Shown here: piece after piece, positions 36,256 through 44,097 of the stretch | How the letters are laid out: the number at the start of each line of letters is the position of its first letter | Position numbering within the stretch: the stretch's first letter is position 1 | Assembly (NCBI RefSeq): GCF_000612665.1 | Contig: NZ_HG942077.1 | Span: 1-64,000, forward strand | Direction of reading: 5' to 3' | Origin: Neobacillus dielmonensis | Lineage (GTDB): Bacteria; Bacillota; Bacilli; Bacillales; Cytobacillaceae | Length of the DNA stretch: 64,000 bases | Made by a program: the position numbers and the translations under genes | The notes under the pieces: generated by a model | Databases searched by the model: none | What the model was told of the DNA's origin: nothing | The model's input: the letters and a program-made list of their open reading frames with translations, nothing else

Positions 36256-36888
36256 CTATGACTTTGAGGCAGATGCTTGTATTCTTTCAACCTTGGTAAA
36301 AGCAAAAAATGCTGACCACATTAGAATGACTGCTGATACACTGCCAATATATAGCGGAATCAACCCAGGGATTGTCGTCATGATAAGGTAGATGGCCACA
36401 CCGCCAATCACCATCAAACCAGTTGAAAGCGGATTGAATAACATAATGTACAACGATGTTCTAAATACCTGAAGTACCTTAAGGTCATAATGTACAAATG
36501 TGGGAAACACATAACACAATGTTAAGATATATCCTAAGCAAATTAGTAAAACGGGATAATGCAGTAAATTGATAAACCCGCTCGAACTTTTAAGCAAATG
36601 TACATCAACATATAAGAAGTACCCGAGAACCACAACAATTAGCCCGAGTAGATTACTTTTCATAAAGTCCTTTTTGTAAGACTCCCAGAAAGTCTTAAAC
36701 ACAGGAACATCAAAATTCCCCATTAACATTTTCCTTATGACGACAAACATGGCTATAGTGGCCGGAAAGAATCCAAATACCACTAACCCCGCAACCGAAA
36801 ATCCAAGCCATAAGATATTTATTAGGGCTAATTTCATAATCCATTCGGAAAGTTTATATAGCGCCCCTGTAAGCCCATTCATTTGCAT
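36256..36888 (-). CDS. yesL: YesL family membrane protein (DUF624)
   Basis: A 210-residue integral membrane protein with about five hydrophobic helices (WIMKLALINILWLGFSVAGL, FPATIAMFVVIRKML and later ones) and the DUF624 look of B. subtilis YesL. An AGGAGG site lies ten bases before the ATG. YesL-type genes travel with rhamnogalacturonan importers and hydrolases. The function is not established; a role in uptake or sensing is a guess. It is the second gene of the operon headed by yesU. Confidence 0.85.
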   Translation of the reverse strand: MQMNGLTGALYKLSEWIMKLALINILWLGFSVAGLVVFGFFPATIAMFVVIRKMLMGNFDVPVFKTFWESYKKDFMKSNLLGLIVVVLGYFLYVDVHLLKSSSGFINLLHYPVLLICLGYILTLCYVFPTFVHYDLKVLQVFRTSLYIMLFNPLSTGLMVIGGVAIYLIMTTIPGLIPLYIGSVSAVILMWSAFFAFTKVERIQASASKS

Positions 36889-36935
36889 AGAAACTACCTC
36901 CTGTTAATTGGTAAGTAATAAAAACTATTTATTCG

Positions 36936-37628
36936 TTACCGTTTGATAGCATTGTAGATCTTTAAATTAGAATATGCTGCTTTCATTGGCGCCATTTGCC
37001 GGAACCCGATCTTTCCTCCTCCGTAAACTGGTCCGTACATAGAACCATCATCTTCCCATTCAAGTACCTGCAACTCATTTATGGAAAACTGAACGATTCC
37101 TTCATATTTTATTAATTTCATATGATAAGGTGAAATAGCATCCTCTACAGGTGGCAGGGGATCTGCTGCCATTGCGGCTAGGTGGAAGCCATAGCTTTTC
37201 CGCAAATTACAAGTACGAAAGGCTCGCTCATCTGCATGTTTATGCCTAAAATAGGACAGGTGCAAACAATTGATGGAACCCGAATGATATTCAGGATACT
37301 GGCCATGCCTTGCCGGCAGACTCGGATCAAACAGATCTTCCCCGTTTCTTCCAGTTGCCGCGAAAAAAATCATACAAAGACCCGGTTCCCTGATTGGACT
37401 AAACTCCCACTCAATCATAATTTTGTCTGTAAAGCTTACAGGACACCAATATACCCAATGAGAATTGTCCCCGTAGATTTCAGGGTCTAATTCGTTTTCT
37501 AAATGTAATCGATTACTTTCAAAACCAACCTTAGCCTCACCCTCCAAAATCCAATTCGAAATATCCTGGGGACTTGCCAAGGGATTCGCATAGAGACATT
37601 CGCCTTTTTCAAACCGGTTATCGTTCAT
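36936..37628 (-). CDS. yesU: YesU family protein (DUF1961)
   Basis: A 230-residue protein matching B. subtilis YesU (about 220 residues), with a concanavalin-like beta-sandwich look: WVYWCPVSFTDKIMIEWEFSP split by strands, LSYFRHKHADERAF and KIGFRQMAPMKAAYSNLKIY. No signal peptide. GGAGG lies eight bases before the ATG. It is first in an operon with yesL, GH28, GH106-like and CE4 genes, driven by a promoter that carries the shared rhamnogalacturonan box. The family may bind or cleave pectin-derived oligosaccharides; the activity is unknown. Confidence 0.85.
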   Translation of the reverse strand: MNDNRFEKGECLYANPLASPQDISNWILEGEAKVGFESNRLHLENELDPEIYGDNSHWVYWCPVSFTDKIMIEWEFSPIREPGLCMIFFAATGRNGEDLFDPSLPARHGQYPEYHSGSINCLHLSYFRHKHADERAFRTCNLRKSYGFHLAAMAADPLPPVEDAISPYHMKLIKYEGIVQFSINELQVLEWEDDGSMYGPVYGGGKIGFRQMAPMKAAYSNLKIYNAIKR

Positions 37629-37690
37629 AACAAAAACCTCCGCTGATTAAAAGGATGATGTACTTTTAAATTAATATAAAGTGTTAAAAG

Positions 37691-37713
37691 TTTTCCTACA
37701 ACCATACTTTTTT
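37691..37713 (-). promoter_or_regulatory. Shared rhamnogalacturonan box upstream of yesU
   Basis: On the minus strand: AAAAAAGT, ATGGTTG, TA, GGAAAA in order (23 bases), ending 63 bases before the start codon. It is followed 14 bases later by TATATT as a probable -10, so it covers the -35 region. Closely matching boxes occur at 44031, 47969 and 52445. Confidence 0.65.
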
Positions 37714-37749
37714 GTCATTACCATATTTTTCTAGACCATCATTCATTCT

Positions 37750-37784
37750 AAAAAAAAGTGATGGTTAATGCATTAACCATCACT
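37750..37784 (-). terminator. Terminator enclosing the stop codon of the AraC regulator
   Basis: A perfect 28-base palindrome (AGTGATGGTTAATG / CATTAACCATCACT) followed by eight T on the minus strand. The regulator's TAA is inside the stem. Confidence 0.92.
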
Positions 37785-40121
37785 CCCTGCTTTATATTGA
37801 TTGGCATCTTGATTAAGCTTTCGGTATTGGCTGGGGGGGATCCCGATTTGCTTTTTGAAAATCCGGTTGAAATAACTATGTCGGTACCCCACACTCTCGG
37901 CAATATCATTTATTTTCATATCAGAATGAATTAACAAGTCCTTCGCCTTATCCATTCTTAATTGTGTTAAGTAATCAATAAAGTTAATACCGATAATCTG
38001 TTTAAAAGCTTTACTGAGCGTGTAAGGGTTTGTTCCAACATCATCGGCACAACTTTCTAACGATATATCTTCCATGTATCTTTCCTGAATGGTGATGACT
38101 ACCTTTTCGACTACACATTTTAGTTCCATATTCAATCGGCTCTCAAGCTTCTCAATGTAAGGGCCGATAACTTCTGTTGTAAACCATGTCACAATATGAT
38201 CAGGATCACGGATTTTAGAAAGTTCATCAATCATGTTTTTTCCATTAAAAAGGCCAAGAGGATCGATTCCAGAATGCAATATCTCATGTTGAATACTGCT
38301 AAATAGCTGAATCACAGCCTGCTGTATAAATATCTCACTGATTCCTTTACTAATAAACTCTTGAATAAATTTATTAATTAAAGCTTCCATTTCTTCCACT
38401 TGTCCCATCCGAATCGCTTGGATGATTTCTTTCTCAATGGCAAACGGGAATTGAAAATTTGCATTTCCCGCATGCTTGTGTTTTCGCAAATCGATAATTT
38501 GATTGCTATTTTCATAAATGCGGAAACGATTTCCTGTTTTAACATCCTCAAATATATAAGGCACTTTCTTTAAACTATTGGTTTTATCACTGATTGTTAT
38601 AGTTACATGCATATTAATGATCCGATTGACTGCTTCCGTGACATCTGTTGCAAATCGCTCCAACTCTTCTTCAATCGCATTTTCAGCCGGATAGATGACC
38701 AACATTCCTACCGAAAGGTCTGAGAACTTAATAATATTAAATTGTTGAAATGTTTTTTGGGCTAATTCTTCCATAATATTAGCAGTCATATACGTAACTA
38801 CTCCATGATCTTTAGCGATGGAGCTTTCTTTTGAACCAGATGTACCAGTGAGTTGAAGCTCAATAGCAATAAAATTCTGATTTTTCACTTTCCACCCATA
38901 GGTTTCCATTCGTTGACGCAATTCTTCTTCATGATAATGATGTAAATCTCCTTGAACAAGTTGATAAATGAAGTTGCCCTTTAATTCTGTTAATTGTTCA
39001 GAAAGACGGTGTTGAAGTAAATTACTTTTTTGCGACAACTCTGTCCATTGCTGCTCGATAATGGAAAAAGCATCCTTACCAATTATTTTCCAATTTTCTG
39101 TATCCTCATCCACAAAGTTTCGCAGCAAATTCCGGATTGGCGCATAAATTCTCTGAGAAGTAATCCATGACAAAATAATAGCCAGAAGAAGCGCCGAACC
39201 ACTGATTATCATAATTAATCTTGAAATAAATACGATTGGTTCTGTTATTGAATTCATTGGTGAGGCAGAAATATAGGTCCATTTTGATGTAATTCTTGAA
39301 AAATGACCATATGAAATCAAATAGTTTATATGATTATATTCAAATTGAAATGAACCACTTTGTTTCTCCTGTTTACTCAATTCTTTTTTTAAAACACTAA
39401 TAAAGTTGGATTCCCCGGTACTGTTTGAAGAAAGAAGTAATTGATTATTTTCATTTAAAAGGAATGTTGCACCATGGTCATACGGAGTAAGTGTTTTTAA
39501 TAGATTGAGAGCTTTCTCATGATCAATTGTAACGATAATAGCCCCAAATGGTTGTTTATTAACGATAGGAATATCACTGACAAAAGCCAGATTAGGCGTT
39601 TTCTGTCCTTTAGGCGGTGGCAATTCCTCCCAGTGGAGATTCGTTCCTTTTTCTGAAAGCATATTATGATAAAATTGATTCTGTTTTTCATTTAACACAT
39701 TGTATTCCTTGTCAAATAGAATCGGTTGATTGAAATCCAAATATAATTCAGCTTCACCTATCAAATTATGGCTTCCTTCTAATAGCAGCAAAGTTTTGGT
39801 TATATCATATGTTTCAGAAAACTGCTTCACAAAGTCTATACTTTTTAAATTTTCTCCAAACCGAGGTTCAAATGCCCAATGGGAAGTGTATTCCTCTATG
39901 TACTTAAATTGTTCATCAATATTTTTTGCCCGCTGTATAGTCTGGCTAGCATTGGATGCCCGGAGTTCATCCTCCACTTTGCCGACAGCGAACCAATAAA
40001 TTCCTAAACCAACAATAAGCCCAGGTATACTAGTAATTAGCAAGATGAGAATAAAGCTGTTTCGATGATAGCTTCCGTTCCATAAATGTTTTATTTTAGC
40101 AATCATGTTTGCATATCCCAT
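37773..40121 (-). CDS. Membrane-bound AraC regulator (YtdP/YesS type)
   Basis: A 782-residue transmembrane AraC regulator. Transmembrane helix 1 (SFILILLITSIPGLIVGLGI) is followed by an extracellular Cache-like domain of about 250 residues, transmembrane helix 2 (LIMIISGSALLLAIILSW), a long cytoplasmic linker, and a C-terminal double helix-turn-helix (ISLESCADDVGTNPYTLSKAF and MKINDIAESVGYRHSYFNRIF). The frame is open to 40229, but the ATG at 40121 with GGAGTG upstream is preferred. It resembles B. subtilis YtdP/YesS, which go with the YtcQP/YteP and YesOPQ importers. It is the best candidate for binding the shared rhamnogalacturonan box. It has its own promoter with a cre-like site. Confidence 0.88.
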   Translation of the reverse strand: MGYANMIAKIKHLWNGSYHRNSFILILLITSIPGLIVGLGIYWFAVGKVEDELRASNASQTIQRAKNIDEQFKYIEEYTSHWAFEPRFGENLKSIDFVKQFSETYDITKTLLLLEGSHNLIGEAELYLDFNQPILFDKEYNVLNEKQNQFYHNMLSEKGTNLHWEELPPPKGQKTPNLAFVSDIPIVNKQPFGAIIVTIDHEKALNLLKTLTPYDHGATFLLNENNQLLLSSNSTGESNFISVLKKELSKQEKQSGSFQFEYNHINYLISYGHFSRITSKWTYISASPMNSITEPIVFISRLIMIISGSALLLAIILSWITSQRIYAPIRNLLRNFVDEDTENWKIIGKDAFSIIEQQWTELSQKSNLLQHRLSEQLTELKGNFIYQLVQGDLHHYHEEELRQRMETYGWKVKNQNFIAIELQLTGTSGSKESSIAKDHGVVTYMTANIMEELAQKTFQQFNIIKFSDLSVGMLVIYPAENAIEEELERFATDVTEAVNRIINMHVTITISDKTNSLKKVPYIFEDVKTGNRFRIYENSNQIIDLRKHKHAGNANFQFPFAIEKEIIQAIRMGQVEEMEALINKFIQEFISKGISEIFIQQAVIQLFSSIQHEILHSGIDPLGLFNGKNMIDELSKIRDPDHIVTWFTTEVIGPYIEKLESRLNMELKCVVEKVVITIQERYMEDISLESCADDVGTNPYTLSKAFKQIIGINFIDYLTQLRMDKAKDLLIHSDMKINDIAESVGYRHSYFNRIFKKQIGIPPSQYRKLNQDANQYKAGSDG

Positions 40122-40191
40122 ATAAAACACTCCGTGCCTTAGTATCATTTCTATGATTAGTAATTCTATTATGTCATATCTACAAACAAAT

Positions 40192-40205
40192 CGAAAGCGC
40201 TTTAA
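40192..40205 (-). promoter_or_regulatory. cre-like CcpA site upstream of the membrane AraC regulator
   Basis: Core AAAGCGCTTT is a perfect palindrome (TTAAAGCGCTTTCG on the minus strand), 70-85 bases before the start codon and just upstream of a probable promoter (TTTGTAGATATGACATAAT region). Confidence 0.55.
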
Positions 40206-40308
40206 TGAGAAATTTTTATGACTCTTCACCCAAAAACATATAAATACAAATATTTTGTCCTATAAAAACAGACAAACAAAACTTTTCTCCCGTTTTTAAA
40301 AAGCAAAT

Positions 40309-40356
40309 AAAGACTAGTTTTTAATGGACCATATGATCCATTATAAACTAGTCTTT
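40309..40356 (-). terminator. Terminator of the YtcQ-YteP-YtcP operon
   Basis: Long stem with arms AAAGACTAGTTTATAATGGA and TCCATTAAAAACTAGTCTTT on the minus strand and an eight-base loop. The following T tract is short. Confidence 0.75.
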
Positions 40357-40378
40357 ATTCTTCAAACAGACGAATTTA

Positions 40379-41269
40379 TTATCCTTTTACAGATCCCAAC
40401 AGCATTCCTTGAGCAAAATGTTTCTGCAGGAATGGATAAACGATTAATATTGGCAAGGTAGCAACCACTACAACAGCCAATTTCAAGGACTGTTCAGGCG
40501 GGGTTACATATGCACCTGCCTGCGCGGCAGTATCCGTCAGATTTCCTTGCGATAGAATAATAATTTGCTGAAGCAACACTTGGACTGGCCACTTCGTGCT
40601 GTCACTTATATACAATAAGGCATGGAAGAAATCGTTCCAGATTCCAACCGCATAAAATAAGGTGAACGTAGCAAGCACAGGTGTTGATAATGGTAGAAGA
40701 ATCCGCCAAAAAATTCCGATTTCTGTACAACCATCCATTTTGGCAGCTTCCTCTAATTCATTCGGAATGCCCTGGAAGAAGGTTTTAACAATAATGAGGT
40801 TAAAGGGATTAATGGCTCCTGGCAAAATTAGTGACCAATATGAATCTAACAATCCCAATGATTTTACAACAATGTAAGTCGGAATCATTCCACCACTAAA
40901 TAACATGGAAAAAACAACTAGATTCAAAAACAAGTTTCGTCCTAATAAATTTTTTCTCGATAACGGATAGGCCATGGTAAAGGTAAAAAACAGACAAACT
41001 ATTGTTCCAACTAAGGTGACACCTATCGATACCAGTATACTCCGCGAAAATGTCGCAGTAGAGAAAATATATTTATAGGCATTGAGGGTGAATGTTTCCG
41101 GCCAGATGAAAAAGCTTCTCCTTGTTAGTTCAGCCTCCGTTGCAAATGACCCTGCAATGATATAAAGAAATGGCAGAATCATTAGAATCCCAATGATTCC
41201 CAAAATAATTACGTTAAATCCATCAAATACGCGCCCTGCACGTGTATTATGCATTTTTGGCATTGACAT
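40379..41269 (-). CDS. ytcP: Oligosaccharide ABC permease, YtcP/LplC type
   Basis: A 296-residue permease of the MalG-like family with six hydrophobic segments and the ATPase-contact EAA loop (EEAAKMDGCTEIGIFWRILLPLS region). It ends GMLLGSVKG, as in YtcP/LplC. The ATG at 41269, with AAGGAGG upstream, is chosen over the GTG at 41278. With YteP and YtcQ it imports unsaturated rhamnogalacturonan oligosaccharides. No dedicated ATPase is encoded here; in Bacillus such systems use the shared ATPase MsmX. The YesQ branch is the alternative assignment. Confidence 0.85.
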   Translation of the reverse strand: MSMPKMHNTRAGRVFDGFNVIILGIIGILMILPFLYIIAGSFATEAELTRRSFFIWPETFTLNAYKYIFSTATFSRSILVSIGVTLVGTIVCLFFTFTMAYPLSRKNLLGRNLFLNLVVFSMLFSGGMIPTYIVVKSLGLLDSYWSLILPGAINPFNLIIVKTFFQGIPNELEEAAKMDGCTEIGIFWRILLPLSTPVLATFTLFYAVGIWNDFFHALLYISDSTKWPVQVLLQQIIILSQGNLTDTAAQAGAYVTPPEQSLKLAVVVVATLPILIVYPFLQKHFAQGMLLGSVKG

Positions 41270-41296
41270 ACGCCACACCTCCTTGATGATACACCA

Positions 41297-42277
41297 TTAA
41301 AAGATTCCTTCTTCTCCAAATTTCTTGGCCAGTTTGTTTGATCCCAACACCAAAATGATTCCAATGACTGATTTAAATAAACCGACGGCCGTACTATAGC
41401 TGTACGCTCCTTGGGTAATTCCGACAAAATAAACATATGTGTCAAAAACGTCAGCAACACCGCGGTTTAATGAGTTACTCATCAAATAAATCTGTTGGAA
41501 ACCAGTGTCAAGAAAACGACCTAACTGCAAAATCAGCATGACGATAATGGTGCTTCTAATCGCAGGCAATGTGACATGCCATAACCGCCTAAATCTTCCG
41601 GCACCGTCCACAATCGCTGCTTCATATTGCTCTTTATCAACGGCTGTGAGCGCTGCTAAAAAGATAACCGTTCCCCAGCCAGTCTCTTTCCAAATGATTT
41701 GGAGCATAATTAATGGCCGAAACCATTCAGGAGCAGAGAGAAAATCCATCTTCCTGCCATAAATTTGTTCAACGATCTCATTCACGACACCGCCGCTAGT
41801 TGTAAAAAAGACATATGTAATACTGGCAATGATAACCCAAGACATAAAGTGCGGCACATAGATAAAGGTTTGCATAACTCGCTTATAGGAATTGCTCCGC
41901 AATTCATTTAGCAATAACGATAAGATAATCGGGGCCGGAAAGAAAAACACTAAATTTAACACTGCGAAGATGGCCGTGTTTTTCAATAACCTAAAGAAAT
42001 CCGGGTTTTTAAAGAAGTTGGTAAAGTTATCAAAACCGACCCATTCACTTCCAAACACTCCTTTAAATGGTGAGTAATCCTGAAACGCAATGACCACTCC
42101 CCACATTGGAAGATATTTAAAAATGATAAAATAGGCCAACCCTGGGAGCAACAAGACATACAACCATTTATCCCTTATGATCCGTTGAAGCGGAGAAATG
42201 CTGGACTTTGCTTTTTTTGACGGCTTGGTTAGGGTGCCTAATTCCGTTTCAGCAGCTTGTGCATCAGCTCTTTCCAT
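41297..42277 (-). CDS. yteP: Oligosaccharide ABC permease, YteP/LplB type
   Basis: A 326-residue MalF-like permease with six membrane segments after a short cytoplasmic N-terminus. The entry motif LLPGLAYFIIFKYLPMWGVV and the EAA loop (EQYEAAIVDGAGRFRRLWHVTLP) are clear. AAGGAG lies seven bases before the ATG at 42277; a start at 42301 is possible but lacks a ribosome binding site. It lies between the binding protein, after an attenuating hairpin, and the second permease. Confidence 0.87.
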   Translation of the reverse strand: MERADAQAAETELGTLTKPSKKAKSSISPLQRIIRDKWLYVLLLPGLAYFIIFKYLPMWGVVIAFQDYSPFKGVFGSEWVGFDNFTNFFKNPDFFRLLKNTAIFAVLNLVFFFPAPIILSLLLNELRSNSYKRVMQTFIYVPHFMSWVIIASITYVFFTTSGGVVNEIVEQIYGRKMDFLSAPEWFRPLIMLQIIWKETGWGTVIFLAALTAVDKEQYEAAIVDGAGRFRRLWHVTLPAIRSTIIVMLILQLGRFLDTGFQQIYLMSNSLNRGVADVFDTYVYFVGITQGAYSYSTAVGLFKSVIGIILVLGSNKLAKKFGEEGIF

Positions 42278-42320
42278 TGTTCCACTCCTTCCATTTTGCA
42301 TATTTTCATCGGTGAATTTT

Positions 42321-42353
42321 TTTAAAACAGGCAGCTAGCGATAACTGCCTGTT
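42321..42353 (-). terminator. Internal hairpin between ytcQ and yteP
   Basis: Stem AACAGGCAG / CTGCCTGTT with a ten-base loop and a TTTTAAAAAAA tail on the minus strand. It probably stops part of the transcripts, so that binding protein outnumbers the permeases. Confidence 0.7.
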
Positions 42354-42364
42354 TCTTTCAAAGC

Positions 42365-43906
42365 TTACTTTTTGCTTTTACTTTTGCTTTCTTTGTATAA
42401 CTTATTGATTTCATCAGTGTAGTCGTCCCCACCGGAAGATTTCCATAATTTTATGGCATCTTTGAAGCCTTGTTCATCAATCTGACCAACGATGTATTTA
42501 ATACGGGCATCATTGATAATATTGTCCAACTGCTGTCCTTTTTGAGCATACACTTCTGAAAGCAATGATGCTGCAGGATTGGCTACAACAATCTTTTCAT
42601 TGTCTTTAATGATTTCTTTTTCTTTCACTTGAAGTGGAGTATAGTCAGCATGCTTGAAGTTCTCTTCAGGTATACCTGGTATGAATTGGTTAAGGTCTTG
42701 GAATTCAGCAAATAGCGGATCTGTTGATGTAACAAGCGGTGTAAATTTGCCGTTCTCCATTTTATAATGGCGACCTTCCACACCTGCATAGGCAATGGTC
42801 TGTGCCGGTTCATTATTCAGCTTATCAAGGAATGACAAGACTTGTTTTAATTCCTTTTCAGTTTTAACACTTGATTTCGGAATTGCCAGCATACCACTAT
42901 AACCGGCAGTTGGCAGGTTATGAAGTCCTTCCGGTCCTTCTACCGCTCCCATTACATCCACAACATCTTTTAATTTTGGATCGATCTTTTCCATCGCAGT
43001 TTGATTACGATGTGCTTGGTCTAAAACGTTAACAATTAGTCCAGCCTGTCCATTTTGGAATGGTACGTCCCATTTTCCGGAATCCATTACAGCAAAGTCT
43101 TGATTGATTAATTTTTCGTCATACAACTTTTTAAAGAATTTCAATGCATCCATATATTCTTTTGTCATAAAGTCCGGCTGGAGCTTGCCATCTTTAGTGA
43201 GGCCCCATTTATTAGGTGCACCAAACCATGTTTGCATCACATCGAATGGGCCGGTGTATTTTGAAATCACCATACCGTAAGTATCATCTTTACCGTTTCC
43301 ATCAGGATCGTCGTTTGTGAAAGCTTTTAAGACATTATAAAAATCGTCAATCGTCTTAGGCTGTTCTAATCCCAATTTATCTAACCAATCTTTTCGGAAA
43401 TAAATGCCGGTTCTTCCCAGTGGCCGTGCCCGGTAAATGCCGTAAATTTTTCCATCAATTGCACTGTTTTCCAAGGTGATTTTATTTGCCTTGCTTAAAT
43501 TTGGATAGTCTTTTAAATATTTTGTTAGATCCCAAAAGGCATCGTTGCGGACAGCGCTTACAAAACTTGGAAGTTTATCAGGAATCATAATAACCTTTGG
43601 TAAATTGCCGGAAGCTAATGTTACGTTTAACTTGTCATTATAAACTGAATTCATTACATAGTTTACAGTGATATCGGCCCCAGTGTATTTTTCAAGTGCC
43701 TGTAATGCTGGACTGTTGTCTGTAATCGGTGTAGTAGAAAAAGCCGTTGTCATGATCGTGATATTTGGTTTTGACGTTTTTTCTGCTTTGGCCTTTCCAC
43801 TTGTTTCAGCAGAATCATTGCTGCATCCGATCAGGGAAGATGCCAGCAATACAGTTACTGCCGGGATCGCAGCCTTCTTTCCTAATGATTTTTTTGATTT
43901 TTTCAT
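42365..43906 (-). CDS. ytcQ: Oligosaccharide-binding lipoprotein, YtcQ/LplA type
   Basis: A 513-residue extracellular solute-binding lipoprotein (lipobox SLIGC). The length and motifs (FRKDWLDKLGLEQPKTIDDFY, FTNDDPDGNGKDDTYG, a calcium-binding-like loop) fit the YtcQ/LplA group rather than the shorter YesO. It captures imported rhamnogalacturonan oligosaccharides for YteP-YtcP. It is first in its operon. The 191-base upstream region carries the fourth copy of the shared box at 44031-44054. AGGGGG-like ribosome binding site at the start. Confidence 0.87.
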   Translation of the reverse strand: MKKSKKSLGKKAAIPAVTVLLASSLIGCSNDSAETSGKAKAEKTSKPNITIMTTAFSTTPITDNSPALQALEKYTGADITVNYVMNSVYNDKLNVTLASGNLPKVIMIPDKLPSFVSAVRNDAFWDLTKYLKDYPNLSKANKITLENSAIDGKIYGIYRARPLGRTGIYFRKDWLDKLGLEQPKTIDDFYNVLKAFTNDDPDGNGKDDTYGMVISKYTGPFDVMQTWFGAPNKWGLTKDGKLQPDFMTKEYMDALKFFKKLYDEKLINQDFAVMDSGKWDVPFQNGQAGLIVNVLDQAHRNQTAMEKIDPKLKDVVDVMGAVEGPEGLHNLPTAGYSGMLAIPKSSVKTEKELKQVLSFLDKLNNEPAQTIAYAGVEGRHYKMENGKFTPLVTSTDPLFAEFQDLNQFIPGIPEENFKHADYTPLQVKEKEIIKDNEKIVVANPAASLLSEVYAQKGQQLDNIINDARIKYIVGQIDEQGFKDAIKLWKSSGGDDYTDEINKLYKESKSKSKK

Positions 43907-44030
43907 TTAAATTCCCCCAATAAAAAATAGTGAATAAAATCGCCACATTTTCCAGTTACTGATTCGCCCACATAAGTGAATAATTTGTCGTAACTGTGTC
44001 CTGTATAGTTCTAAATTAAACCGCTCTCAC

Positions 44031-44054
44031 TTTTCTCACAATTATCAATTTTTG
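44031..44054 (-). promoter_or_regulatory. Shared rhamnogalacturonan box upstream of ytcQ (one-base insertion)
   Basis: On the minus strand: CAAAAATTGATAATTG then TGAGAAAA (24 bases). It aligns with the boxes at yesU, ogl and GH105 genes if one A is inserted, but two fixed positions differ. It is 125-148 bases before the start codon, farther away than the others. Confidence 0.4.
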
Positions 44055-44097
44055 TAATTGCCAACCCATTGATATAGCAGGGTTTTAAAAGTTTTTT

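Noticed and set aside
40379-43906. Calling the importer YesOPQ
   Set aside because: The 513-residue binder is closer in length and motifs to YtcQ/LplA than to YesO (about 430), though the permeases alone would not separate the two.
44019-44032. A cre-like sequence upstream of ytcQ
   Set aside because: Only the central CG and a few neighbours fit; too many mismatches to list as a site.
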